From an uncultured Bacteroides sp. (GTDB taxonomy: Bacteria > Bacteroidota > Bacteroidia > Bacteroidales > Bacteroidaceae), in NCBI RefSeq assembly GCF_905207245.1, contig NZ_CAJLKP010000002.1:109064-173063 (forward strand): a DNA stretch of 64,000 nt. The letters run 5' to 3'. The notes beneath the pieces are model-generated. The model did no database searches. It worked only from the letters and a program-made list of their open reading frames with translations, and had not been told where the DNA came from. This document shows, in pieces, positions 45,349 to 54,097 of the stretch. The position numbers were made by a program, and so were the translations under genes. Positions within the stretch are counted from its first letter, which is position 1, and every line of letters begins with the position of its first letter.

Positions 45349-46524
45349 TTATTCGCTCATCGGCAACGTAAAGAAAAACGTCGTCCCTATTCCCATGCCC
45401 GACCGCACCCAGATTCTTCCGCCCATTCGTTCTACCAGCATACGGGAAACAGTTAACCCCAGCCCGGTGCCCTGCGCAAAATTATTAATCTTACCGAAAC
45501 GCTCAAAAATCTTCGCAACGCGATTGGCAGGTATACCGAGACCTGTGTCTTTTACATAAGCCTGCACAACATTGCCTCGTTGTTCATATCCCAAATGGAT
45601 TTCTCCGGCAGGAGTAAACTTTACAGCATTGCTCAATAAGTTCATCAACACCTGCATGACGCGCGATCTATCTCCCGCAGCATACAAATTCTTATCACTA
45701 TCATCCAATATCAACCTGACTCCTTCGTTCACCTTGGTCCGGTGCCTGGTGTACTCTTCAAGGCAGGCAGCATACATATTCACTTTATCCTTCCTGAATT
45801 CCAAAGCTCCTGCCTCCATTGACGACAAGTCCAGAATATCATTAAACAGACATAACAGTACTTCAGAGTTCTTCTCGATGATATTGCAATAATCTTCCTT
45901 ATCTCCCTCATATCCCGGATCAATCACCAGCCTCGAAAATCCGACAATCGCATTTAGCGGTGTACGTATCTCATGGCTCATATTGGCAAGAAATGCTGAT
46001 TTCAACCGGTCAGCCTCTTCCGCCTTTATACGGGCGGCAGCCAGTTCACGCTGGGCATTCACCCGGCTCGTAACGTCCCGGCACATGCACAGCAGATACT
46101 GGTCTCCCAATGGACACACCAGATTTTCATAATGATGCATCTTTCCTTCAAACAGCAATGAATGTTCTCCGATACTGGGTTGACGGGTGCGTATCACTTT
46201 TTCCATATTGGCACGGATCTTACGGTATTCTGATTCCGGCACTATATCCTTAAGGTTAGGACGTGACGTATCATCACCGGACAAGCCTTCCACATGATTA
46301 GTTTCAGGAGAGGAAAGTAACTCGATATAGTCCAGATTGAAATCAAATATAGTCAGCATATCCGGAATAGCATCCAGTATTTCTTTACCATATTTCTTAC
46401 TAAAAGCCCCCGGATTTTCATCTGGGCATAGGGTTTTCCAAGGAGGACGACTTGTTAGTTGCTCTTCCAATCCCCGGATTATATCCAGTAGTTCTTCCTT
46501 TGTTTTATCGTTATAATCCCTCAT
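45349..46524 (-). CDS. Cytoplasmic PAS-domain sensor histidine kinase, orphan
   Basis: 391 residues, no membrane helix. A short N-terminal coiled coil (KEELLDIIRGLEEQL), a PAS-like domain at about 45-155 (EILDAIPDMLTIFDFNLDYIELL), then HisKA with MSHEIRTPLNAIVG (His184) and HATPase (LLSNAVKFTPAGE, DTGLGIP, GTGLGLTVSRML). No response regulator is next to it. A -7 element (TATATTTG, minus strand, 46564-46571) lies 40 bp upstream. The signal is unknown; a redox or small-molecule ligand is possible. Confidence 0.9.
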   Translation of the reverse strand: MRDYNDKTKEELLDIIRGLEEQLTSRPPWKTLCPDENPGAFSKKYGKEILDAIPDMLTIFDFNLDYIELLSSPETNHVEGLSGDDTSRPNLKDIVPESEYRKIRANMEKVIRTRQPSIGEHSLLFEGKMHHYENLVCPLGDQYLLCMCRDVTSRVNAQRELAAARIKAEEADRLKSAFLANMSHEIRTPLNAIVGFSRLVIDPGYEGDKEDYCNIIEKNSEVLLCLFNDILDLSSMEAGALEFRKDKVNMYAACLEEYTRHRTKVNEGVRLILDDSDKNLYAAGDRSRVMQVLMNLLSNAVKFTPAGEIHLGYEQRGNVVQAYVKDTGLGIPANRVAKIFERFGKINNFAQGTGLGLTVSRMLVERMGGRIWVRSGMGIGTTFFFTLPMSE

Positions 46525-46656
46525 TTCAAGGTATATATATTGCTTAATATTATTTTAGGGAAGCAAATATACATATCTTTTCAATTATATCAACATATAT
46601 TCCAAGCTTTTATTTAAAAAAAACGAATAGCTTTTGTCCTACTAATCAGAATGTTC

Positions 46657-46664
46657 TATCTTTG
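46657..46664 (+). promoter_or_regulatory. ahcY -7 promoter element
   Basis: TATCTTTG. It lies downstream of the alternative ATG at 46651 and therefore supports 46696 as the ahcY start. Confidence 0.65.
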
Positions 46665-46695
46665 CAGCACTTTTTATTTTAAATCATTGATAAAT

Positions 46696-48114
46696 ATGTC
46701 TAAAGAATTATTCTCTACTCTGCCCTACAAGGTGGCAGACATTACGCTTGCCGACTTCGGTCGCAAGGAAATCGATCTGGCAGAACAAGAAATGCCCGGC
46801 CTCATGGCTCTTCGCGAAAAGTATGGAGAAACAAAACCGTTGAAAGGTGCTCGTATCATGGGTTCCCTGCACATGACCATCCAAACGGCGGTACTGATTG
46901 AAACCCTCGTAGCACTGGGTGCCGAAGTGCGCTGGTGCTCTTGCAACATATATTCGACCCAAGACCATGCCGCAGCAGCTATCGCCGCAAGTGGTGTACC
47001 CGTATTCGCCTGGAAAGGTGAAACGCTGGCTGACTACTGGTGGTGTACGCTCCAAGCTCTCAACTTCCCCGGCGGCAAAGGTCCTACGGTGATTGTGGAT
47101 GATGGTGGTGACGCCACCATGATGATACACGTGGGCTATGAAGCTGAAAACAGCGCTTCTGTTCTGGATAAAGAAGTTCATGCGGAAGACGAGATTGAAC
47201 TGAACGCCATTCTGAAATGCGTATTGGCAGAAGACCCTACCCGCTGGCATCGTGTGGCTGCTGAGATGCGTGGTGTATCCGAAGAAACAACCACAGGCGT
47301 ACACCGCTTATATCAGATGCAGGAAGAAGGCAAATTGCTGTTCCCGGCATTCAATGTGAACGACTCCGTAACGAAGTCTAAATTCGATAATTTATACGGT
47401 TGCCGTGAATCACTTGCCGATGGCATCAAGCGTGCCACGGACGTGATGATTGCAGGCAAGGTAGTGGTAGTTTGCGGTTATGGCGACGTAGGTAAAGGAT
47501 GCTCACACTCCATGCGTACTTATGGTGCCCGCGTACTGGTAACGGAAGTAGACCCGATTTGTGCCCTGCAAGCTGCCATGGAAGGTTTTGAGGTAATCAC
47601 GATGGAAGAAGCCTGCACCCAAGGTAACATCTTTGTCACCACCACCGGTAATATCGATATCATCCGCATCGACCATATGGAGAAGATGAAAGACCAGGCT
47701 ATTGTTTGTAACATCGGTCACTTCGACAATGAAATCCAAGTGGATGCGCTCAAACATTATCCCGGCATCAAGTGCGTCAACATCAAACCGCAGGTAGACC
47801 GCTACTACTTCCCCGACGGACACAGCATTATCCTGTTGGCAGACGGACGTCTGGTTAATCTGGGTTGCGCTACCGGTCACCCGTCATTCGTCATGAGTAA
47901 CTCATTCACCAACCAGACTTTGGCACAGATCGAGTTGTTCAACAAGAAATATGAAACGGGTGTTTACCGTCTTCCCAAGCATCTTGATGAGGAAGTAGCA
48001 CGCCTGCACCTCGAAAAAATAGGTGTGAAGCTAACCAAACTAACTCCCGAGCAAGCCGCTTATATTGGTGTAAAAGTAGACGGACCGTATAAGGCTGAAC
48101 ATTATCGTTATTAA
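46696..48114 (+). CDS. ahcY: Adenosylhomocysteinase
   Basis: 472 residues from the ATG at 46696 (MSKELFSTLPYKVAD), chosen because a -7 element overlaps the upstream frame. It hydrolyses S-adenosylhomocysteine to adenosine and homocysteine with tightly bound NAD. Motifs: RIMGSLHMTIQTAVLIETL, the NAD loop VVVCGYGDVGKGCS, and the C-terminal KLTPEQAAYIGVKVDGPYKAEHYRY. Ordinary length and context; no sign of transfer. Confidence 0.97.
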   Translation: MSKELFSTLPYKVADITLADFGRKEIDLAEQEMPGLMALREKYGETKPLKGARIMGSLHMTIQTAVLIETLVALGAEVRWCSCNIYSTQDHAAAAIAASGVPVFAWKGETLADYWWCTLQALNFPGGKGPTVIVDDGGDATMMIHVGYEAENSASVLDKEVHAEDEIELNAILKCVLAEDPTRWHRVAAEMRGVSEETTTGVHRLYQMQEEGKLLFPAFNVNDSVTKSKFDNLYGCRESLADGIKRATDVMIAGKVVVVCGYGDVGKGCSHSMRTYGARVLVTEVDPICALQAAMEGFEVITMEEACTQGNIFVTTTGNIDIIRIDHMEKMKDQAIVCNIGHFDNEIQVDALKHYPGIKCVNIKPQVDRYYFPDGHSIILLADGRLVNLGCATGHPSFVMSNSFTNQTLAQIELFNKKYETGVYRLPKHLDEEVARLHLEKIGVKLTKLTPEQAAYIGVKVDGPYKAEHYRY

Positions 48115-48118
48115 TAAC

Positions 48119-48210
48119 GAAATGAAGAATGAAGAATGAAGAATGAAGAATTGGCTGCGCTATGAATCCGCATGGTAATTCTTCATTCTTCATTCTTCAT
48201 TCTTCATTTC
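48119..48210. repeat. Perfect 34-bp inverted repeat built from a 7-bp tandem unit
   Basis: Arms 48119-48152 and 48177-48210 are exact reverse complements. Each arm is GAAATGAAGAAT-type sequence repeating every 7 bp. The loop of 24 nt is not repetitive. It follows the ahcY stop and could terminate transcription or extrude as a cruciform. Confidence 0.9.
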
Positions 48211-48227
48211 ATAAAAATTCCGTTTTT

Positions 48228-50732
48228 ATGAAGAAGCTCCTCCCCGACCTCCTGGTCATTCTTATGTTTGCTGTTCTTTCGTTCGCCTATTTCTTTCCGG
48301 CGGATATAGAAAACCGCATTCTCTTCCAACACGACACTGCTGCCGGTGCCGGTGCCGGACAAGAAGCAACAAAGTATCGCGAAGAAACCGGCGAATATAC
48401 ACGCTGGACAAACTCGCTGTTCGGTGGCATGCCGACTTACCAGATAGCTCCCAGCTATGAGTCTACAAAACCACTGACATGGGTACAGAAAGCATATCAA
48501 CTGTTCTTGCCCACATATGTAAACCTGACTTTCATTCTGATGCTGGGCTTTTTCATCCTGTTGCGTGCATTCGGCATACCAGTATGGCTGGCAGGATTGG
48601 GAGGATTGATGTGGGCATTCTCATCTTACTTCTTCATTCTGATTTCCGCCGGGCACATATGGAAATTTATCACCCTGGCTTACATACCACCCACGATAGC
48701 GGGTATCGTACTGGCTTATCGGGGAAAATATCTGGTAGGAGGTATCATAACAGCATTGTTTATAGCCCTGCAAATTCTGTCTAATCACGTACAGATGAGT
48801 TACTACTTCCTATTTGTCATCCTGTTCATTGCAGGAGCTTATTTTGAAGATGCCTGGCGCAACAAAACCTTGCCGCAGTTCTTTAAAGCAAGCGGTGTGC
48901 TTGTAGTAGCTGCACTCATCGGTATATGTGTCAACTTGTCGAACCTGTATCACACTTACGAGTACAGCAAGGAAACCATGCGTGGCAAAAGCGAACTCGT
49001 GGAAACCGGCGATGCAGCCAAGCAGACCAGCAGTGGATTGGATCGTGACTACATCACCCAATGGAGCTATGGAATCGGAGAAACCTGGACGTTGCTGGTA
49101 CCCAACTTTAAAGGCGGCGCTTCCGTACCCCTCATTTCGAATGAGACAGCTATGGAAAAAGCCAATCCTACGTATGCCGGATTATACCAGCAACTACCCC
49201 AGTACTTTGGTGATCAGCCCATGACATCAGGTCCCGTCTATGTAGGTGCTTTTGTTTTGTTCCTTTTCATCTTGGGTTGCTTCATAGTCAAAGGTCCATT
49301 GAAGTGGGCACTGGTCGGAGCCACATTCTTCTCTATCGTTCTTTCATGGGGAAAAAATTTCATGCCACTGACCGACTTCTTCATCGACTATATACCTATG
49401 TATAGCAAGTTCCGTGCCGTATCGTCCATTCTCGTCATTGCAGAGTTCACCATTCCGTTGCTGGCCATCTTTGCTTTGAAAAAGGTGCTGGAAGACCCGG
49501 AAATATTGAAAAAGAAACTGAAGTTTGTTGGTATCAGTTTTGCATTAACGGCAGGTGTAGCTTTGCTACTGACCATCATACCTGGAGCTTTCAGTTCTAC
49601 ATTTGTGCCTGCGCAGGAAGCTCAGATGTTGCAGAATGCAGTTAATCAGAATATGATTCCCCGGGAGGAATTGTCCGGCATACTTTCCAATCTGAGAGAG
49701 ATGCGGACCGCAATGGTCAGTTCCGATGCGTTGCGTAGCTTCATTATCGTTGTGATTGGTTGCGCATTGTTATGGTTCTATTATAGCGGCAAATTAAAGA
49801 ATACAATTGTGATTGCCGGTATTACTATTCTTTGCGTAGTAGATATGTGGGGAGTCAACAAGCGCTATCTGCACGATGACCAATTTGTCCCCCGTTCTGC
49901 CCAGGTAGATACTTTCAAGAAGACGAAAGCTGACGAAATAATATTGCAGGACACTGATCCGAACTATCGTGTACTCAGCCTCTCGGGAAGTGCATTCAGC
50001 GAAAATAACACTTCATATTGGCACAAGAGTGTCGGCGGATATCATGCCGCCAAGTTGCGCCGTTATCAGGAAGTGATAGAACGCCATATCACTCCCGAGA
50101 TGCAGGCCGCCTATCAGGCTATTGCCACTGCAGGTGGTGAAATGGATAGCGTGGATGCTTCCCGGTTCCGCGTTCTGAATATGCTGAACACTAAGTATTT
50201 CATACTTCCTGCCGGACAAGGGCAGACAATCCCTGTCATGAATCCTTATGCTTACGGCAATGCATGGTTTGTAGATAAGGTGGAGTATGTGGATAATGCC
50301 AATCAGGAAATTGACGCTTTACACACAATAGTACCCACAGAAACAGCCGTAGTAGATGCCCGTTTCAAAGAGGCCTTGAAAGGTACAACAACCTCCTATA
50401 AGGATAGCCTTTCCAGCGTCCGCCTGACGAGCTATGAGCCTAATCGCCTGGTTTACGAAACCAACAATTCGAAAGATGGTGTAGTCGTATTCTCCGAAAT
50501 CTACTACCCGGACGGCTGGATAGCCACCATTGACGGGGAGCCTGCCGACATTGCGCGTGCCGACTACATCCTGCGTTCCATGTACGTCCCTGCCGGGAAG
50601 CATACCATTGAAATGCGCTTCGACCCGAAGAGCTTGCACGTAACGGAAGGTATTGCTTATGCAGCGCTGGCATTGATGGTGATTGGTATTATGGTATTGA
50701 TCATAGTGTATAGGAAAAAGTTAAGCGCTTAG
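48228..50732 (+). CDS. YfhO-family large membrane protein
   Basis: 834 residues from the ATG at 48228; the longer frame from 48162 runs through the inverted repeat and is rejected. About 12 membrane helices in the first 550 residues, then a C-terminal periplasmic domain (from ADEIILQDTDPNYRVLSL) and a last helix. The pattern fits YfhO-like GT-C-type proteins implicated in adding sugars to cell-envelope polymers. The substrate is not known. Confidence 0.8.
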   Translation: MKKLLPDLLVILMFAVLSFAYFFPADIENRILFQHDTAAGAGAGQEATKYREETGEYTRWTNSLFGGMPTYQIAPSYESTKPLTWVQKAYQLFLPTYVNLTFILMLGFFILLRAFGIPVWLAGLGGLMWAFSSYFFILISAGHIWKFITLAYIPPTIAGIVLAYRGKYLVGGIITALFIALQILSNHVQMSYYFLFVILFIAGAYFEDAWRNKTLPQFFKASGVLVVAALIGICVNLSNLYHTYEYSKETMRGKSELVETGDAAKQTSSGLDRDYITQWSYGIGETWTLLVPNFKGGASVPLISNETAMEKANPTYAGLYQQLPQYFGDQPMTSGPVYVGAFVLFLFILGCFIVKGPLKWALVGATFFSIVLSWGKNFMPLTDFFIDYIPMYSKFRAVSSILVIAEFTIPLLAIFALKKVLEDPEILKKKLKFVGISFALTAGVALLLTIIPGAFSSTFVPAQEAQMLQNAVNQNMIPREELSGILSNLREMRTAMVSSDALRSFIIVVIGCALLWFYYSGKLKNTIVIAGITILCVVDMWGVNKRYLHDDQFVPRSAQVDTFKKTKADEIILQDTDPNYRVLSLSGSAFSENNTSYWHKSVGGYHAAKLRRYQEVIERHITPEMQAAYQAIATAGGEMDSVDASRFRVLNMLNTKYFILPAGQGQTIPVMNPYAYGNAWFVDKVEYVDNANQEIDALHTIVPTETAVVDARFKEALKGTTTSYKDSLSSVRLTSYEPNRLVYETNNSKDGVVVFSEIYYPDGWIATIDGEPADIARADYILRSMYVPAGKHTIEMRFDPKSLHVTEGIAYAALALMVIGIMVLIIVYRKKLSA

Positions 50733-50767
50733 TTATAAAGACGCTTAAACCTATATATAAAACTATC

Positions 50768-50804
50768 CGCCCCTACAAGTTGTGATGACTTGTAGGGGCG
50801 AATT
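50768..50804 (+). terminator. Terminator of the YfhO-like gene
   Basis: CGCCCCTACAAGT (50768-50780) pairs with ACTTGTAGGGGCG (50788-50800), a perfect 13-bp stem with a 7-nt loop. Confidence 0.85.
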
Positions 50805-50831
50805 ATTTTAGCCAACATACATTATAAGAAA

Positions 50832-50862
50832 ACCGTTCCCTCTCCTCACGGAGGTGGAACGG
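50832..50862 (-). terminator. Hairpin downstream of the locus 2 response regulator
   Basis: ACCGTTCC (50832-50839) pairs with GGAACGGT (50855-50862); T-rich on the minus-strand side. It is about 190 bp beyond the regulator stop. The rest of 50733-51054 shows no gene. Confidence 0.5.
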
Positions 50863-51054
50863 TACAGTCAATAATACATGAAAAAACGCTATTTAGAGAG
50901 AGTCTCTACATATTTGATTTTTGAGTCTATTTCTTTTTATTCTGATGCAAATGTAAGGGAGGGAAAGGAAAACAGAAAATAAAATCTACGAAAGGGGAGG
51001 TTTTGTCGACGAGGTAGCCAGGGGGGACAAGAATATCAGAAATAACAAAGGGGA

Positions 51055-51753
51055 TTAATCCAATAGCATCATAAGTCCTACGCCTCTTATCGTCTTTATC
51101 ACTACGCGAGGTTCTTCTTCCAGATACTTTCGTATTTTAGACATGAACACATCCAGACTACGCGATGCGAAATAATCATCCTCTGTTTCCCAGAAGCGAC
51201 TCAGGATGGCACTCTTCTTCACTGCATTATTCCTATTTTCGTAAAGAAGCTGTATTATTTGCGCTTCCCTGATAGTTAACACTCTTACATAACCGGTTTC
51301 ATCATTCCGCAAAGTGGCATGTTTGGCATCCAGCAGATAACGACCTATCCTGCAATGATCACTTTCATTCTGTGTTTTTACGCCTTCTTTCATTTTGAGC
51401 AATGCATGGATATGAGCATCCAGTTCTTCGGGAACAAAGGGCTTCTTTACGTAGTTGTTCACCCCTATCTTATATCCTTTCGTCACATCTTTCGGCGAGC
51501 TCATGGCCGAGGCAAACAAAATAGGTGTATCGCCATCTGTTTCACGGATACGCTCCACCATCTCATAACCATCCATCACCGGCATATCCACATCCGAGAT
51601 AATGATATCCGGATGATGCTCTTCCCAAGCTTTCAATCCTTCAGCTCCATTAGTTGCCGTAAAAACTTCATAGCCCCCAATCACTTCCTGTAATCCGCTT
51701 TGCACAATATAAAGCAAAGTCGGGTCGTCTTCTACTACTAATAATTTAATCAT
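51055..51753 (-). CDS. OmpR-family response regulator of export locus 2
   Basis: 232 residues. Receiver with E8-D9-D10, phosphoacceptor D54 (IIISDVDMPVMDGYE) and Lys103 (YVKKPF). A C-terminal winged helix (TIREAQIIQLLYENRNNAVKKSAI and SLDVFMSKIRKYLEEEPRVVIKTIRGVGL). The gene overlaps the kinase stop by 8 bp, so translation is coupled. It is the best candidate to bind the 11-bp-spaced GATAACA boxes at nine promoters in this window: OmpR/PhoB-type regulators characteristically bind direct repeats one helical turn apart. Confidence 0.93.
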   Translation of the reverse strand: MIKLLVVEDDPTLLYIVQSGLQEVIGGYEVFTATNGAEGLKAWEEHHPDIIISDVDMPVMDGYEMVERIRETDGDTPILFASAMSSPKDVTKGYKIGVNNYVKKPFVPEELDAHIHALLKMKEGVKTQNESDHCRIGRYLLDAKHATLRNDETGYVRVLTIREAQIIQLLYENRNNAVKKSAILSRFWETEDDYFASRSLDVFMSKIRKYLEEEPRVVIKTIRGVGLMMLLD

Positions 51754-53053
51754 AGTTTTCCGTCTTTATTGGTATATACAAAATAAATTCACTAAATTCT
51801 TTTTCAACACTATTCACTGTTACGCTACCCTCATGGGCATCCATCACTTGATATACATAATTCAGTCCCAGCCCAAAACCGGCAACTTTGCCAAGTCTGG
51901 AGCGCTTGAAAGCCGAGGCACGTTCAAACTTCTCAAAAATATGTTTCCGGTCTTTCTCCGAAATGCCGATACCGTTATCATGCACTTTGATAAGGACATG
52001 AGTAGCATTGCTGAGCGAACTTATATTTATCTCAACCGATTCTTTAGAGTACTTGATAGCATTATCTATCAGATTACTGATAGCCTCTTTCAGATATTCC
52101 TCATCAGCGCAAATTTCTTTCGCCTGCAAGTGAGTAGTGAAATGTACCGGTTTGGCTGTTTTTGCAGTAAACTTTTCTATTAAGTCTGCCACCATAGGCT
52201 CCAACGGGAATACAGTTCTTGACATTTCCAGCTTATGATTCTCCAATTTAGAAAGCGTAAGTACCTTATTTGCCAAGTTCAGCAAATGTCCGCCCTCATC
52301 TTCTACAATGCAAAAATATTTCTCCTTCAGCTCAGGCAAATTGTCCATCTTGCCACTATGCAAAAGACTCGTACAAGCCAGAATAGAGCTAAGAGGAGTT
52401 TTCATATCATGTATCATGGCGTAAGAGAAGTCTTCACGAACTTTGGCTATCTTGTCCTGACGAATGATAATCTTAATCTGATAAATGATACAGGTGATTA
52501 CCATTATCATCATGATGGCGGTCGCTATCATTAAGAGGCTCATACGCTCAAAGATAGTCCAATAAGGATTTGTTAAAATTAACTGTATTCCAAGTGACAA
52601 ATCAGTTCGTACAGGAATTATTTCAGACTTAATAGCTCCCCAAACAGCTATAGTTTGTAGTTTACTCTTTTGGTAAATCTCTCCATTTTGGGGATTAACC
52701 CAACATGAAAAAAAATCACTTTCCACCCCAGCCCTATTTAACAAGTCATTAGTAAGAGAGTCAATATCACTCAAAGAAATCTCAATTCCTAACTTCCACA
52801 AACCTTCATAAAAATAAGTGTTTGCCGGTATTGAATCATTTATAGGTCCAGACGAGATTGCCGTCCCCTCAGGAACGCCTAACTTACTGAAATCTGCAAT
52901 AGCTTCAGTTAATGCTTCATCTAAAACTTTATTAGTTTCTTCATATATATTATTTCTAACCAGTACAAAAGTATTATATAGCCATATCGTTTGTAATGAT
53001 AATATAGCTATTAATCCTAAGACTGTAAATAATATAATATGTTTTCTATTCAT
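51746..53053 (-). CDS. Sensor histidine kinase of export locus 2
   Basis: 435 residues from the ATG at 53053 (MNRKHIILFTVLG). The upstream frame to 53101 is rejected because the -7 element at 53066-53073 and the activator boxes lie in it. Membrane helices at about 5-25 and 170-192, with a periplasmic domain of about 145 residues between. H-box YAMIHDMKTPLSS (His215), N-box SNLIDNAIKYSKE, G1 DNGIGIS and GFGLGLNY. Closely paralogous to the orphan kinase at 2808-4025. It faces the peptide gene at 53185, whose core resembles that of the locus 1 peptide. Confidence 0.93.
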   Translation of the reverse strand: MNRKHIILFTVLGLIAILSLQTIWLYNTFVLVRNNIYEETNKVLDEALTEAIADFSKLGVPEGTAISSGPINDSIPANTYFYEGLWKLGIEISLSDIDSLTNDLLNRAGVESDFFSCWVNPQNGEIYQKSKLQTIAVWGAIKSEIIPVRTDLSLGIQLILTNPYWTIFERMSLLMIATAIMMIMVITCIIYQIKIIIRQDKIAKVREDFSYAMIHDMKTPLSSILACTSLLHSGKMDNLPELKEKYFCIVEDEGGHLLNLANKVLTLSKLENHKLEMSRTVFPLEPMVADLIEKFTAKTAKPVHFTTHLQAKEICADEEYLKEAISNLIDNAIKYSKESVEINISSLSNATHVLIKVHDNGIGISEKDRKHIFEKFERASAFKRSRLGKVAGFGLGLNYVYQVMDAHEGSVTVNSVEKEFSEFILYIPIKTENYD

Positions 53054-53065
53054 GCATTTTTTTTG

Positions 53066-53073
53066 CAAAGATA
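53066..53073 (-). promoter_or_regulatory. -7 element of the locus 2 kinase-regulator operon
   Basis: TATCTTTG on the minus strand, 12 bp before the kinase ATG. It touches the first activator box at 53073, so the regulator could occlude or autoregulate this promoter. Confidence 0.65.
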
Positions 53074-53140
53074 ATAACATTCTGATAATAATGGATAACA
53101 TTTAGATAACATTTTATTTAAAAAAACAGCTATATCTTTG
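53073..53140 (+). promoter_or_regulatory. Four GATAACA-like boxes and -7 element before the first locus 2 peptide
   Basis: Boxes start at 53073, 53084, 53094 and 53105 (AATAACA, GATAATA, GATAACA, GATAACA; steps 11, 10, 11). The -7 element TATCTTTG is at 53133-53140, 21 bp after the last box. Confidence 0.85.
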
Positions 53141-53184
53141 CGACATCAAACTAAAAACAAAGAAATAACTAAAAATTATAAATT

Positions 53185-53331
53185 ATGAAACAGCTTACAA
53201 AAGAATTAACGCAAGAAGAAAAAATGACAATTTATGGTGGTGCGTATAAATGGGTACTTGTTAATGGAGAATGGATTATAGTTAGGACATTAGATTCTTC
53301 AGCAAGTATTAACCTTCCGATAACAGAGTAA
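53185..53331 (+). CDS. GG-leader peptide with W-x3-NGEW hairpin-like core
   Basis: 48 residues. The leader MKQLTKELTQEEKMTIYGG is cut after the double glycine. The core begins AYKWVLVNGEWIIVRT: two strands of alternating hydrophobics around an N-G turn. It matches the locus 1 peptide (KWIYIDGEWIYIST) although the leaders differ. Both peptide genes face a sensor kinase gene, so this is a candidate signal peptide. The gene's last codons overlap the activator box of the next promoter. Confidence 0.85.
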   Translation: MKQLTKELTQEEKMTIYGGAYKWVLVNGEWIIVRTLDSSASINLPITE

Positions 53332-53365
53332 TAACATAAGTAGAGAGAAAAGCCGCTTAACTTTG
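53319..53365 (+). promoter_or_regulatory. Two GATAACA-like boxes and -7 element
   Basis: Boxes at 53319-53325 and 53330-53336 (11-bp step); -7 TAACTTTG at 53358-53365, 21 bp on. The first box is inside the 3' end of the preceding peptide gene. Confidence 0.83.
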
Positions 53366-53409
53366 CAACATCAATCAAAAACAAGAGTAACATTTAAAAA
53401 AGAACAGTT

Positions 53410-53556
53410 ATGAAAAGTAAGAAGTATCTAAATGATTTGAATGTTTGGGAAACCAAACAAATCTTAGGAGGTTCTAAAGTATGTACCTTATATAATATAC
53501 CAAATGAATTCTTCAAAACACAGCAAGAAAATATTAACATAGCGATAACAAAGTGA
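53410..53556 (+). CDS. GG-leader peptide, locus 2
   Basis: 48 residues. The leader MKSKKYLNDLNVWETKQILGG ends in GG at 20-21; the core starts SKVCTLYNIPNEFF and carries one cysteine. The last eight codons double as the next activator boxes, so the C-terminus NINIAITK may be shaped by the DNA site rather than by peptide function. It is paralogous to the decayed gene at 53637. Confidence 0.75.
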   Translation: MKSKKYLNDLNVWETKQILGGSKVCTLYNIPNEFFKTQQENINIAITK

Positions 53557-53590
53557 TAACATAAGTAGAGAAACAAACCACTTATCTTTG
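53533..53590 (+). promoter_or_regulatory. Three GATAACA-like boxes and -7 element
   Basis: Boxes at 53533, 53544 and 53555 (exact 11-bp steps); -7 TATCTTTG at 53583-53590, 21 bp after the last box. Confidence 0.87.
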
Positions 53591-53636
53591 CAACATCAAC
53601 AAGAAACAAAAGCAATAAATTAAAAAGAAGAGATTT

Positions 53637-53717
53637 ATGAAGAGCAAGAGATTTTTAAACTTTAATACCCGTTCGAGAGATTGCCCGAATCTTCAAGTAT
53701 ATAATAGAATATACTAA
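53637..53717 (+). pseudogene. Decayed copy of the 53410 peptide gene
   Basis: Only 26 codons (MKSKRFLNFNTRSRDCPNLQ...). The start and the 3' DNA resemble the gene at 53410, but the middle that would encode the GG site is gone. Its promoter is intact. It could still make a short peptide, but not a normal C39 substrate. Confidence 0.6.
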
Positions 53718-53746
53718 ATGATTTCACAACAACAGAACAAGAGATT

Positions 53747-53804
53747 ATTAACATAGCAATAACAGAACAATAACATAAACAGTGAAACAAAGCGCTTAAC
53801 TTTG
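53747..53804 (+). promoter_or_regulatory. Three GATAACA-like boxes and -7 element
   Basis: Boxes at 53747, 53758 and 53769 (11-bp steps); -7 TAACTTTG at 53797-53804, 21 bp after the last box. Confidence 0.86.
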
Positions 53805-53850
53805 CAACATCAATCAAAAACAAAAGTAACAAACTAAAAAGAAAAAAGTT

Positions 53851-53940
53851 ATGAAAAACAGACAGTTTCAAAAGGGCTTAAAAGTTCGGAAAACCGGACT
53901 GGAATCAGGAGAAATAAGATGTGTGGCATGCATCATATAA
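53851..53940 (+). pseudogene. Short peptide frame without GG site, probable decayed precursor
   Basis: 29 codons starting MKNRQFQKGLKVRKTG and ending IRCVACII. It occupies the position of a precursor gene after an intact promoter cassette but has no double glycine. It may be a relic or a small intracellular peptide; the sequence cannot decide. Confidence 0.45.
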
Positions 53941-53975
53941 TGTTATAAACAACACCTCCCGAAATGCCGGAAAAC

Positions 53976-54033
53976 ATTAACATAGCGATAACAGAACGAT
54001 AACATAAACAGTGAAACAAAGTACTTAACTTTG
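53976..54033 (+). promoter_or_regulatory. Three GATAACA-like boxes and -7 element
   Basis: Boxes at 53976, 53987 and 53998 (11-bp steps); -7 TAACTTTG at 54026-54033, 21 bp after the last box. This is the last of five cassettes at about 214-229 bp spacing. Confidence 0.87.
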
Positions 54034-54097
54034 CAACATCAACAAGAAACAAAAGAAATATTTTACAAATATATTAACAACTAAAAAAGAAACAATT

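Noticed and set aside
46651..46695. Upstream ATG as the ahcY start
   Set aside because: The -7 promoter element at 46657-46664 lies downstream of it.
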